A stretch of 64,000 nt of DNA, from NCBI GenBank assembly GCA_013112585.1, contig JABFGH010000019.1, positions 29,406 through 93,405 on the forward strand, written 5' to 3'. The notes below the pieces were generated by a model. It searched no databases. It was not told the origin of the DNA and worked only from the letters and a program-made list of their open reading frames with translations. Below are positions 1-9,838 of the stretch, one piece after another; positions within the stretch are counted from its first letter, which is position 1; the number at the start of each line of letters is the position of its first letter. This DNA is from Ignavibacteriota bacterium (GTDB lineage Bacteria > Bacteroidota > Ignavibacteria > Ignavibacteriales > Melioribacteraceae). The translations under genes were made by a program, and so were the position numbers.

Positions 1-63
1 AAGATATTAAACTATTATTAATGTGCAAGTAAAGAAGATGGTGAAATAAAAATTGATATATCA

Positions 64-920
64 ATTGCTGCACGGTGTTTTCTGTTTACTGCAAATTTAT
101 TTGTTGAACCGCTCTGCGGTTCAGGGTGACTCTCTTACTAAACTGCTACAAACATTTTACCGCTCTGCGGTAATAAAGGTTTGTATCACCGAAATACCAC
201 CACCCCTTGAATAAAAATAAATATAATTTGGTCTTAGTAATTGAAAACAACCCCGATAGGGGTTAAATGTTTGTAGAAAAGAATGACGAACAAACACACC
301 GGAACTGCAGCGCAGTTCAACGGGATAAAGGTAAGGAACAAAATTCAAATTAAATATTGATTGCTGCATTGTGTTTTATGATTACTGTAAATATATTTGT
401 TGAACCGCTCTGTGGTTCTGGGTGCTGCTTTTTCATTGATTGCTACAAACATTTTACCGCTCTGCGGTAATAAAGATTTGTATCACCGAAATACCACCAC
501 CCCTTGAATGAAAATAAATATAATTTGGTCTTAGTAATTGAAAACAACCCCGTTAGGGGTTAAATGTTTGTAGAAAAAATTGATGACATACACACCGGAA
601 CTGCAGCGCAGTTCAACGGGATAAAGGTAAGGGACAAAATCCAAATAAAATATTGATTGCTGCATTGTGTTTTCTGTTTACTGCAAATATATTTGTTGAA
701 CCGCTCTGCGGTTCTGGGTGCTGCTTTTTCATTGATTGCTACAAACATTTTACCGCTCTGCGGTAATAAAGATTTGTATCACCGAAATACCACCAGCCTT
801 TGAATGAAAATAAGTATAATTTGGCCTTAGTAATTGAAGACTACCCCGTTAGGGGTTAAATGTTTGTAGAAAATCAGAAGGAAGGAAAACATCGAACCGC
901 AGAGCGGTTCAACCAATTAT
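64..920. repeat. Tandem array of three ~296-bp palindrome-rich repeats (array A)
   Basis: Three copies start near 64, 360 and 656; the marker TTGTTGAACCGC recurs at 101, 397 and 693, an exact 296-bp period. Each copy has a fixed order of hairpins: GAACCGC-TCT-GCGGTTC, then CTACAAACATTT, ACCGC-TCT-GCGGT, a spacer, AACCCC-GTTA-GGGGTT, AAATGTTTGTAG, then GAACTGC-AGC-GCAGTTC. CTACAAACATTT and AAATGTTTGTAG are a perfect 12-bp inverted pair bounding the core. The last copy ends in a variant hairpin, GAACCGC-AGA-GCGGTTC. Short open frames inside are not coding. This looks like a REP/MITE-type non-autonomous element; no transposase is present here. Confidence 0.9.
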
Positions 921-952
921 TTTAAGGGGTAAAACTCTAATTATAACCGATA

Positions 953-985
953 AAACCTTAGAGGTCTTCAAGACCTCTAAGGTTT
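953..985. repeat. 33-bp perfect inverted repeat
   Basis: Two 16-bp arms (AAACCTTAGAGGTCTT and its complement) flank a single base. No T-tract follows on either strand, so it does not look like a typical terminator. It probably belongs to another dispersed palindrome family of this genome; that is inference. Confidence 0.75.
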
Positions 986-1049
986 AAGTAAATTCACCAT
1001 AATGACAACAAAGGAGGAAAAAGCAGAATTCAGAACCAAGCACAAATAA

Positions 1050-1115
1050 CAACCGAATTACAATTGAATTACAACTGAATAACAACCGAATTACCATTGA
1101 ATTACAGTTGAATGA
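1050..1115. repeat. Six-unit 11-bp minisatellite
   Basis: Six consecutive degenerate 11-bp units (CAACCGAATTA, CAATTGAATTA, CAACTGAATAA, CAACCGAATTA, CCATTGAATTA, CAGTTGAATGA) end two bases before the stop codon of the minus-strand DUF4139 gene, so they would form the start of its 3' untranslated region. Confidence 0.8.
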
Positions 1116-1116
1116 A

Positions 1117-2481
1117 TTAGTAACTATATCGAACCTTAAATTTCAAAACAGAAGTGTCATCTTTTTTTACCGGCACTTTGAAAATTACATTCTGAGCATC
1201 TTTCTTTTCATACTTAACGCTTGAATTTAGAATATTCCAATTCAGTCCAAGATATCTTTCAACTTCAATTACTACATCTTCCTTCTTTCTGTTCTTCAAA
1301 GTTATTTCGTAAGCCTGCTCGCTTACTTTATTTGATATCCTTTTATTCTCGGTTTGAACTTCCTCGGCAACCAAATCAAACGCATCACCGATTTTCAATT
1401 TTACTTTTTCATTACGTGGAGTATGGTCTATCATATCTTCGCCTATAAATTCAACTGATTCGCCATCGGATTTATAAACTCTAACTTTACCTTTCGGCAT
1501 CGGCACACCGAGATTATTTTTTTCTTTATTATCAAACTCAACAATCACCGCAACTTTACCGCTGCTGCCTCTATTGTAACTGCCGCTTCTATATAAAAAC
1601 TTTTTCGTTACATTAACGCCGCTCGATTCAAATAATGAAATTTGTTTCGTTTCGTTCTGCGCCAATGTGGTTGCTCTTTCCAAATTATAAATGTGATATT
1701 CAAAAAATTCTTTTTCACCGAATTGTGCGGCAGAATATTCTCCTTCTTTTCTCATAGCGTCAACTGCGTAAACGGGGTAATTTAGATTTTGACTAATTCT
1801 ATTAACATCACCTGCAACAAGTTTTAATTTTGCATTCTTATAAGTTGTACCGGAGTTATTATCAATGCTTACCCATGAGTTCAAATCAGTTTTGGTATCA
1901 TCTTCATTGAGTACGGCAACATATTCAGCATGCCAATTCATTCCGCGGGTTTGGTAAGTAATCTCAACATCCTGCTTACCGCTTGAGTTCGAGTTAACCA
2001 TCCAAACTAATGTAGGTTTTGTTATTAGTCCTTCCGGCAATGCATCCACCGAAACCCGGTATTTGCTGGTGTTCGGCAGCATTAACAATCCGCCGTCATT
2101 CTTTTTCAGTACTATCTGACTTCCTAAAACTGATAGAAGATTTCCGCTTATCATTTCTCCGCTTTCACTAAATAGCTGTATATCCTTATCAATATATTTT
2201 TGCAGAATTTTATCCATACTTACTAAATCGTATTGATAATTTTGTTCAACAACTTTGCCGTCAAGTTTAATATGCACGCTGGTAGGGTCAATCAATTTTG
2301 CTACATCGGTTAGTTGTATTTGTGATGTGCCGGAGTTAATGTTCATCGAACGTAAATCTTTTATTACACCCAAATCAGAATTATAAACGGTAACTGCAAT
2401 TTCTTTCTGTTGATTATTTTGTGCCGTAATTGTAATTGCAAAAAAGAGTGTAAGCAAAGTTAGGATACTTTTGATCTTCAT
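1117..2481 (-). CDS. DUF4139 domain-containing secreted protein
   Basis: About 454 residues beginning MKIKSILTLLTLFFAI, a clear signal peptide ending near ITAQ. The body resembles the DUF4139/mucoidy-inhibitor-like family: an N-terminal part with a VYNSDLGVIKD stretch, then a beta-rich C-terminal part (VEITYQTRGMNWHAEY). I chose the ATG at 2481 because GAGGAGA lies just upstream; an ATG five codons earlier has no good ribosome site. The protein is probably periplasmic or surface-associated and its biochemical role is unknown. It is monocistronic and flanked by repeats on both sides. Confidence 0.8.
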   Translation of the reverse strand: MKIKSILTLLTLFFAITITAQNNQQKEIAVTVYNSDLGVIKDLRSMNINSGTSQIQLTDVAKLIDPTSVHIKLDGKVVEQNYQYDLVSMDKILQKYIDKDIQLFSESGEMISGNLLSVLGSQIVLKKNDGGLLMLPNTSKYRVSVDALPEGLITKPTLVWMVNSNSSGKQDVEITYQTRGMNWHAEYVAVLNEDDTKTDLNSWVSIDNNSGTTYKNAKLKLVAGDVNRISQNLNYPVYAVDAMRKEGEYSAAQFGEKEFFEYHIYNLERATTLAQNETKQISLFESSGVNVTKKFLYRSGSYNRGSSGKVAVIVEFDNKEKNNLGVPMPKGKVRVYKSDGESVEFIGEDMIDHTPRNEKVKLKIGDAFDLVAEEVQTENKRISNKVSEQAYEITLKNRKKEDVVIEVERYLGLNWNILNSSVKYEKKDAQNVIFKVPVKKDDTSVLKFKVRYSY

Positions 2482-2534
2482 AATTATTCTCCTCAATGTT
2501 ATTTGTTTTGAAGGCTTTGAATAACCTCTATAAT

Positions 2535-2689
2535 GTCATTGCTTCCAAAGGAATCCCTTGGGAGAATCCCGACGTTCTTCTATCGGGATGCGGCAATCTC
2601 TCACTTTTTGACAGATTGCTTCCCCGCAAAATACTACTGCGGGACAGGCGGGAAAAACTCCCAGCCTTGGCTGATAAACTCGCAATGAC
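2535..2689. repeat. ~155-bp dispersed element bounded by GTCATTGC/GCAATGAC
   Basis: The stretch begins GTCATTGC and ends GCAATGAC, an 8-bp terminal inverted repeat. Inside are hairpins ATCCCGA/TCGGGAT, GCAATCT/AGATTGC and CCCGCA/TGCGGG. Elements with GTCATTGC-type ends and GCAATCT cores recur in many bacterial genomes. A 101-residue open frame across it has a repeat-like, non-protein composition and is not called. Confidence 0.7.
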
Positions 2690-3042
2690 TCCAAGTAGTT
2701 TTATTCAAAGGCTTCTATTTTTCTATATCAGCATTTTGTTTCTACATTATATAACTAAAAAAGTTCACACAAAAAAAATTCTATTAAAAACTAATATTTA
2801 AATCTAAATAAAAAGCACTTAAAACAGCTTAAAAAATAACTTATTCATTTATAATAAATAAAGTATAATTTAATATTTAATAAAATTTAAAAGAGTTACT
2901 TGATTATTAAGCATTTATTCAAGATTTTGCACAACAATTTGGAGTATGTTATAGGTAATTATTTCACAAAGGTTATTTATTGAATAAACAAACCACAAAA
3001 AAAATCCCACACTTTACTTTACCACATAATAAAGGAGAACTA
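2690..3042. other. AT-rich intergenic stretch
   Basis: Very AT-rich leader region of the following protease gene. Apart from the ribosome site AAAGGAGAA just before 3043, I see no gene, no stable hairpin and no clear promoter motif. Confidence 0.5.
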
Positions 3043-6000
3043 ATGAAAACATTTCGACTAATGCTTATGCTGCTGTTTATAGCGGTATGTACTTTTGGTC
3101 AAACTCAAAAATTATCTAATCGTCTGGCTGAAAAACTTCAGACCATGGAATCAAACGATTATGTTAGAACAATGGTAATTTTTGAAGATCAAGTTGACGT
3201 TTTTTCAATGGACCAGGATTTCTATGCAGAAAATGCCTCTATTGAAAGAAGAACACTTGAAGTTATTACTGCATTAAAAGCAAAAGCAAACAGCACACAG
3301 CAAAGCATGCTTAACTTTTTAGCAGAAAAAGAAAGAAACGATGAGGTCTTTAAATATGAACCTTATTGGGTAGTTAACATGATAATGGTTGAAGCAAAAC
3401 CATCGGTAGTTTATGAAATGGCAGCCAAAAATGAAGTTGCTATGATAGATGAAGACGGTTTACTTGAACGAGATATGCCGATTAAAAATACAGGCGGAAG
3501 CAGTGCAAATACCGAAAGTGTTGAAGACGGCGTAAAAATTATTAATGCCGATAAACTTTGGGAACTTGGAATTACAGGTGCCGGAAGAATTGTAATGGGT
3601 ATTGATACAGGTGTTGATCCAACACACCCTGCTTTGAGTCATAAATGGAGGGGAAACCATGTTCCGGCAAATCAAGCGTGGATCGATCCCGGCGGCGGAA
3701 CTACAAACCCTAACGATTGTGATGATCATGGAACACACACAATGGGAACAATGACCGGGCGTTCAAACACAACTAACGATACTGTAGGTGTTGCAATTGA
3801 CGCTGAATGGATTGCTGCAAAAACAATCTGCTCATCCCCTCATACTTCAAATACAGTTACGGCATTCCAATGGGCAATGGATCCTGATGGTGATTCAACA
3901 ACTATTTCAGATATGCCCGACGCAATTTGTAATAGCTGGTACGATCCAGGTATCGGTGATGAATGTACAAGTATTTACGTTAATACATTTAATGCTCTTG
4001 AGGCTGTTGGTATAGCAGTAGTATTTTCTGCAGGCAACAGCGGATCAGGTTCATCAACAATTACAAAACCGAAAAACATTAATACAACTTTAGTAAATTC
4101 ATGGGCAACTGCTGCAATCGATGGTCCTACTTATTTGGGCGGCAGCAATGATCCTATAACAAGTTTTTCAAGCCGCGGTCCTTCAATTTGCGGCGGAACA
4201 GGTTCACTTTTAATTAAACCTGAAGCAGCTGCTCCGGGCAACAATGTTCGTTCATCAGTTATCGGCGGCGGTTACAGTTCATTCAGCGGTACCTCAATGG
4301 CTGCTCCTCACGTAGTTGGTGCAATTGCGTTGCTGCGTCAGTTTGCTCCTAACTTAACAGGTTCGCAGATTAAACTTGCTCTTTATAATACCGCAGAAGA
4401 TTTAGGAACTCCCGGTGAAGATAATACTTACGGAATGGGACTTATTGATGTTTATGCAGCGTTCTTAAGTCTTGGCACACCCGATATTTATCCTCCTGAC
4501 CAAATTGTTGATCTTTCAGTAATGGATATTACATCAAGTGATCTTAAATTAACATGGAGTGTTCCTTACGATTCATCCATGGGCGGAATTGCTCAGTATG
4601 ATGTAAGGTGGTCTTCAACAATGATCAGCGACACTAATGATTTTTATGCCGCTAATGTTGTTCCTTTTACTGAACAGCCGGGTGACTCAGGCGAAACTGA
4701 AATGCTGGTAGTTGAAGGATTGGATTTTTATACTGACTATTATTTTGCAGTTCGTTCGGCTGATGTTTGGGGTAACTGGTCTGATATATCAAATGTTGTA
4801 CCTGCAAAAACTTTTGATGCACCCGTTATAAATGTTACACCCGATAACTTGCATGCGGAAATCCTTAATACTACAGTTGTAAAAGACACAATATTTATTG
4901 CGAATGTTAGTGACAGCGCCTCCACTTTAGATTACGAAATTACTCTTGAGAATAATACTTTTCCGGAAAGCAGACCATTAAACATGCGTATAGTAAATAT
5001 GGCTGAAGTCGGTGAAGCTGAATTAGGCGATGAACTAAAGAATGAAAAAGAACAAAAATACGGCAGCAGCCTTGAAGGCGCAGGTGGACCGGATGCATTC
5101 GGTTACGAATGGATTGACAGCGACGAGCCGAACGGACCTGCTTATGTTTGGAATGATATTTCAACAACAGGAACGGCAGTTACATCGTGGACTCCTACCG
5201 GTTCATTTGGTGCCGCTGACGAAGGTTATGCAGGACCATTTTCATTAGGGTTCCCATTTAAGTTTTACGGTAATATTAAGAATGATGTTTATGTATCAAC
5301 AAATGGTGTGGTTACATTTGGAGCAATAAGTTCAAATATTTATAGTAATGGTTCAATTCCCAGTACTTCTACTCCTAATGATTTAATCGCTCCTTTTTGG
5401 GATGACTTAGATGGTAGAAATCAGGGTGAAGTTTACTATCAGCAGGATGGTGATAAGTTCATTATACAATATGATAACTGGCCTGGTTTTAGTAGTTCAG
5501 CAGGCAAGACATTCCAAGTCGTACTTCATTCATCAGGTAAAATTGTTATTTACTATGAGAACATGACAGGAACATTAAGTTCATGCACAGTTGGTATTGA
5601 GAATGCAACAGGTACTGACGGACTACAAGTAGTAAGGAATGCAACTTATGTGAAGAATGGATTAGCTCTTCAATTTGCTGCCGAACCTGATTGGTTAGCT
5701 CCAAGCAATATTTCCGGTAGAATTTATAATGCTAATACTGTCGGACTCGAAATGACATTCAGCTCAGAAGATTACCCGCTTGGTGATTATTCTATGGATG
5801 TTGTTATTGCAAGTAACGATCCTGTAACGTGGTTTGTTACTGTACCTGTTACAATGGAAATTGTACCTATACCGGTTGAATTGACAAGCTTTAAAGCCAG
5901 CACATTTAACAATGCAGTTGAGCTTGTTTGGAATACCGCCACTGAAACCAACAACCAGGGGTTTGATGTTGAACGTAAGCTCGATAACGAATCTCAGTGG

Positions 6001-6462
6001 AATAAAATTGGTTTTATGGAAGGTAAAATAAATTCATCAGAGCGTTCAGTTTATAATTTTAAAGATTCTTTTGAAAATATTGCCTACAAGGGTAAAGCAC
6101 AATACAGACTAAAACAAATTGATTTGGATGGTACGATAGATTATTCAAATCAAATTGCGGTTGAAGTTGATTTTACACCTGCCGAGTATTCACTTGAACA
6201 GAATTATCCTAACCCGTTTAATCCGGCAACAACTATAAAATATACATTGCCGAATCATAGCAGTGTAAAGCTTAGCATTTACAATACGCTTGGCGAAATT
6301 GTTACCGAGTTAGTTAACGAAGTTCAGGAAACAGGTTATTATGAAATTCAATGGGATGCTTCAAATCTTTCTTCAGGAATGTATATTTACACTCTCGAAG
6401 CACAATCAATTGAAGATCAAAATGATTTTAGAAGTTTGAAGAAAATGCTTCTTGTAAAATAA
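3043..6462 (+). CDS. Subtilisin-like S8 serine protease with T9SS type A sorting domain
   Basis: About 1139 residues. The ATG at 3043 follows AAAGGAGAA and opens a signal peptide (MKTFRLMLMLLFIAVCTFG). Order of parts: an N-terminal propeptide-like region; the S8 domain with Asp in VMGIDTGVD, His in DDHGTHTMG, the oxyanion Asn in FSAGNSG and Ser in FSGTSMAAPH; a fibronectin III-like segment; a nidogen-like stretch (VYVSTNGVVTFG); and a C-terminal domain with LEQNYPNPFNPATTIKY ending MLLVK, the classic Por/T9SS type A signal. Known for the family: such domains direct export across the outer membrane. Inference: secreted or surface-anchored protein degradation. A strong terminator follows. Confidence 0.93.
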   Translation: MKTFRLMLMLLFIAVCTFGQTQKLSNRLAEKLQTMESNDYVRTMVIFEDQVDVFSMDQDFYAENASIERRTLEVITALKAKANSTQQSMLNFLAEKERNDEVFKYEPYWVVNMIMVEAKPSVVYEMAAKNEVAMIDEDGLLERDMPIKNTGGSSANTESVEDGVKIINADKLWELGITGAGRIVMGIDTGVDPTHPALSHKWRGNHVPANQAWIDPGGGTTNPNDCDDHGTHTMGTMTGRSNTTNDTVGVAIDAEWIAAKTICSSPHTSNTVTAFQWAMDPDGDSTTISDMPDAICNSWYDPGIGDECTSIYVNTFNALEAVGIAVVFSAGNSGSGSSTITKPKNINTTLVNSWATAAIDGPTYLGGSNDPITSFSSRGPSICGGTGSLLIKPEAAAPGNNVRSSVIGGGYSSFSGTSMAAPHVVGAIALLRQFAPNLTGSQIKLALYNTAEDLGTPGEDNTYGMGLIDVYAAFLSLGTPDIYPPDQIVDLSVMDITSSDLKLTWSVPYDSSMGGIAQYDVRWSSTMISDTNDFYAANVVPFTEQPGDSGETEMLVVEGLDFYTDYYFAVRSADVWGNWSDISNVVPAKTFDAPVINVTPDNLHAEILNTTVVKDTIFIANVSDSASTLDYEITLENNTFPESRPLNMRIVNMAEVGEAELGDELKNEKEQKYGSSLEGAGGPDAFGYEWIDSDEPNGPAYVWNDISTTGTAVTSWTPTGSFGAADEGYAGPFSLGFPFKFYGNIKNDVYVSTNGVVTFGAISSNIYSNGSIPSTSTPNDLIAPFWDDLDGRNQGEVYYQQDGDKFIIQYDNWPGFSSSAGKTFQVVLHSSGKIVIYYENMTGTLSSCTVGIENATGTDGLQVVRNATYVKNGLALQFAAEPDWLAPSNISGRIYNANTVGLEMTFSSEDYPLGDYSMDVVIASNDPVTWFVTVPVTMEIVPIPVELTSFKASTFNNAVELVWNTATETNNQGFDVERKLDNESQWNKIGFMEGKINSSERSVYNFKDSFENIAYKGKAQYRLKQIDLDGTIDYSNQIAVEVDFTPAEYSLEQNYPNPFNPATTIKYTLPNHSSVKLSIYNTLGEIVTELVNEVQETGYYEIQWDASNLSSGMYIYTLEAQSIEDQNDFRSLKKMLLVK

Positions 6463-6468
6463 TATTTA

Positions 6469-6506
6469 CCGGTCGGGGAAAAATAATTTTTCCCCGGCTT
6501 TTTTTC
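6469..6506 (+). terminator. Rho-independent terminator after the S8 protease
   Basis: A GC-capped hairpin (CGGGGAAAAA, short loop, TTTTTCCCCG) is followed by a run of seven T, 6-7 nt after the stop codon. Confidence 0.88.
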
Positions 6507-6601
6507 TCCAACCGAAAAGTCCCCCTTATTTTTGAATTAGAAATTTATTCATACAGTTTATTATTTGATTTTTTTTCAATACCAGCCGGAGTAAAGTTAT
6601 T

Positions 6602-7425
6602 TTGTTGAACCGCTCTGCGGTTCAGGGGTGACTCTCTTACTAAACTGCTACAAACATTTTACCGCTCTGCGGTAATAAATATTTGTACCACCGAAACATT
6701 ACCCCCTTGAATAAAAATAAATGTGATGTGATCTTATTAGTTCTAGAGAGAACCCCGGTAGGGGTTAAATGTTTGTAGAAGAAGGTGGCGAACAAACACA
6801 CCGGAACTGCAGCGCAGTTCAACCGGATAATGGCAAGGAGTGAAATTCAAATTAAAATATCGATTGCTGCATTGTGTTTCTGTTTGTCGCAATTTTATTT
6901 GTTGAACCGCTCTGCGGTTCAGGGATAACTCTCTTACTAAACTGCTACAAACATTTTACCGCTCTGCGGTAATAAGAACACGAAATTGAAAACAGCATCC
7001 AATTTTGCTACTCAAATTGTATTTTGAGTTCATCCCTTATATTTTGTTTAAACCCCGTTAGGGGTTAAATGTTTGTAGAAGAAAGTGGGGAACAAACACA
7101 CCGGAACTGCAGCGCAGTTCAACCGGATAATGGCAAGGAACAAAATTTAAATTAAAATATCGATTGCTGCATTGTGTTTCTGTTTGCCGCAATTTTTTTG
7201 TTGAACCCCTCTGCGGTTCAGGGTGACTTTCTTATTAAACTGCTACAAACATTTTTACCGCTCTGCGGTAATAAGAACACGAAATTGAAATCAGCATCCA
7301 ATTTTGCTACTCAAATTGTATTTTGAGTTCATCCCTTATATTTTGTTTAAACCCCGTTAGGGGTTAAATCTTTGTAGAAAGAAGTGAAGAAAGAAACCGC
7401 CTGAACCGCAGCGCGGTTCAACTAA
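6602..7425. repeat. Second array of three ~297-bp palindrome-rich repeats (array B)
   Basis: Copies start at about 6602, 6899 and 7198 (periods 297 and 299) with the same hairpin order as array A. Copy 1 keeps an array-A-like middle. Copies 2 and 3 carry a different middle of about 80 bp between the GCGGTAATAA and AACCCCGTTAGGGGTT landmarks, while the flanking hairpins are conserved. Ends at a GAACCGC-AGC-GCGGTTC hairpin. No coding content is supported. Confidence 0.9.
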
Positions 7426-7549
7426 ACGCTATAAAACACCTTCACGTAATTCATCAATCAATCTTTATCAATAAAAAATATTTTAAAATTTTTGCAAGAA
7501 ACTTTTTAGTTTGCATTTGTGTTTTGATGTTAAAACTATTGAGGAAAAA

Positions 7550-9835
7550 TTGAACACTAAATTATTTTTAATTTTATTATTGCTGATATTAACCACGCCA
7601 CTACCGGCACAAAACGGAACCGGAAAAATTGAAGGAACTGTTGTTGATGCAATTACACAAGAACCATTACCGGGAGTTAACATTCTAGTTTTACAAACTA
7701 ACTTCGGCGGAACTACCGATATCGATGGGAAATTTGAAATTGATAATCTTTCAGTGGGCACATACAGTCTGCGGTTTTCATTTATCGGTTACAGACCCAT
7801 TGTAAAAACAGACATCGTAGTAAACAGCGCAAGACCTGTCGAGTTGAAGGTTCAATTGAAAGAATCTGTAATTGAATTGGAAGGCGTCACAGTAACATCC
7901 GGTTTTTTTGAAGAAAACTTAACAGAAGTGAACAGTGTAAAAACTTTCAGCTATGAAGAAATTAGAAGAGCGCCCGGCGGATTTGAAGATGTTGTGAGAG
8001 CGCTTTCGGTATTGCCCGGAGTAGCAAAACAGAGTGCCGGAAGAAACGATTTGGTTATTAGAGGCGGCGCACCTTCTGAAAATTTATATCTGGTTGATGG
8101 CTTTGTTGTTCCAAGTATAAATCATTTTGGGGGACAAGGTTCAACCGGCGGACCATTAAGTTTTATCAATTTGGATTATGTTAAAGAAACAACATTTTCA
8201 ACCGGCGGGTTTTCTGCATTCTACGGTGATAAACTTTCATCCGTGCTTAAAATAGACTTACGCGATGGCAGAAAAGACCGGCTTGGAGGAAAAGCTTTAA
8301 TTTCCGCATCTCAATTTGGTTTAAATTTAGAAGGACCTGTTAGTGATAATAGTAATTTTATTTTTTCAATTCGCAGAAGTTATTTGGATTTTCTTTTCAA
8401 TGCCGCAGGCTTCAACTTTGTACCGCAGTACTATGACTTACTCGCAAAATATACTTATGACATTGATAATAAAAATAAATTGTCATACTTGTTTGTCGGC
8501 GCACTTGATGAGGTAAAATTTAATAATAATGATGATGAAGATATTTTTGATAACGCAAGAATTTTAGGAAGCGATCAAACTCAGTATTCAACCGGCATCT
8601 CTTTCAGACATATTTTTGATAAAGGATTTTACAACATAAATTTAAGCCGAAGCTATATTTCGTTCGACTCATTTCAGAATGATACATTGTTAAACCCTAT
8701 CTTCCTGAACAAATCTAAAGAAGCAGAGAACCAGTTAAAAGCTGATGTGGTTATTAAAACTAATTCAAATTCAGAACTAAACTTCGGCGGTTCAGCAAAG
8801 CTGATTAATTTTGATACAGATATACTTTTCCCCGATAATTTTGTTACCACATTCGGCGATACCTTACCTGTAAACTCTCTAAGTGAAAATATAAACTATT
8901 ATAAGCTCGGATTGTTTTCATCATACAGCGCAGTATTGTTTAAGCATTTAAGATTAAACTTGGGTGTAAGGGGCGATTATTTTAATGCGCTGAAAAACAA
9001 AATTTATGTCAGCCCTCGGTTTTCATTATCATACATGTTTAACGATAGAACAAGCTTGAATTTTAGTACAGGTATTTACCATCAGTTCCCTTCTTACATT
9101 TGGCTCGCTGCTTTTGAATCAAATAAAAACCTAAACGCAATTAGAGTAGATCAGTTTATTCTCGGTTTAAGCCATTTACTGGATGATGATATTCAGCTAA
9201 AGGTTGAGGGATTTTATAAAGATTATAAAGATTACCCGGCAAGTTTAACAAGGTCATACTTAGTCTTAGCCAATACTGGAGCGGGTTTCGGAGGTGCAGA
9301 GGATAATTTTTCTTCATTCGGATTAGAGCGTTTAGTTAGCAGCGGCAGCGGCTTTTCGCGCGGTGTTGAATTATCAATTCAAAAAAAATCAGCGGGAATT
9401 CCATTGTATGGAATCTTAAGTCTAACTTACAGTCAATCAAAATTTACTGCACTTGATGAAATTGAAAGACCGGGAAAATATGATCAAAGGTGGATATTGA
9501 GTTTTAGTTCAGGATATATTTTTAATAATAAGTGGGAAGCTTCGTTAAAATTCCGTGCCGCAAGCGGTTCGCGTTACACGCCGTATAACTTTGATGGAAC
9601 ACAAAGTATTGCAAATTATTTAACCGAAAGATTAACTCCAACTCATAGTTTGGATGTTAGAGTTGACCGTAGATGGGATTTTGACGGCTGGTCACTTATT
9701 ACTTATATCGATATACAGAATATTTATAACAATAAAAATATCAGCTCCGTTAATTGGGATGCAAAAGAAAGAAAAGCAGAAGAGAATGAAGAGATAGGAA
9801 TTTTGCCTTCAATAGGAATTAGTTTTGAGTTTTAA
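7550..9835 (+). CDS. TonB-dependent receptor with carboxypeptidase-regulatory N-domain
   Basis: About 761 residues. I prefer the TTG start at 7550 because GAGG lies just upstream and the signal peptide (NTKLFLILLLLILTTPLPAQ) then begins immediately; the ATG at 7511 would add 13 unlikely residues. After the signal comes a CarboxypepD_reg-like domain (GKIEGTVVDAITQEPLPGVN), the plug (DLVIRGGAPSENLYLVDG) and a long beta-barrel ending in the aromatic GISFEF. It is an outer-membrane active transporter driven by TonB; the substrate cannot be read. It lies three bases upstream of the photolyase gene, so the two may share a transcript. Confidence 0.88.
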   Translation: MNTKLFLILLLLILTTPLPAQNGTGKIEGTVVDAITQEPLPGVNILVLQTNFGGTTDIDGKFEIDNLSVGTYSLRFSFIGYRPIVKTDIVVNSARPVELKVQLKESVIELEGVTVTSGFFEENLTEVNSVKTFSYEEIRRAPGGFEDVVRALSVLPGVAKQSAGRNDLVIRGGAPSENLYLVDGFVVPSINHFGGQGSTGGPLSFINLDYVKETTFSTGGFSAFYGDKLSSVLKIDLRDGRKDRLGGKALISASQFGLNLEGPVSDNSNFIFSIRRSYLDFLFNAAGFNFVPQYYDLLAKYTYDIDNKNKLSYLFVGALDEVKFNNNDDEDIFDNARILGSDQTQYSTGISFRHIFDKGFYNINLSRSYISFDSFQNDTLLNPIFLNKSKEAENQLKADVVIKTNSNSELNFGGSAKLINFDTDILFPDNFVTTFGDTLPVNSLSENINYYKLGLFSSYSAVLFKHLRLNLGVRGDYFNALKNKIYVSPRFSLSYMFNDRTSLNFSTGIYHQFPSYIWLAAFESNKNLNAIRVDQFILGLSHLLDDDIQLKVEGFYKDYKDYPASLTRSYLVLANTGAGFGGAEDNFSSFGLERLVSSGSGFSRGVELSIQKKSAGIPLYGILSLTYSQSKFTALDEIERPGKYDQRWILSFSSGYIFNNKWEASLKFRAASGSRYTPYNFDGTQSIANYLTERLTPTHSLDVRVDRRWDFDGWSLITYIDIQNIYNNKNISSVNWDAKERKAEENEEIGILPSIGISFEF

Positions 9836-9838
9836 TTT

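Noticed and set aside
157..748. Short minus-strand frames in array A (157-369 and 560-748)
   Set aside because: They read the same repeated hairpins in each copy; not genes.
64..920. Array A as a CRISPR array
   Set aside because: The period is 296 bp, the supposed spacers are themselves repeated, and no cas genes are near.
2496..2801. 101-residue open frame upstream of the protease
   Set aside because: It runs through the GTCATTGC-bounded palindromic element and AT-rich DNA, has no ribosome site, and its translation is repeat-like.
6640..6822. 60-residue frame in array B
   Set aside because: Same repeat sequence; no gene features.
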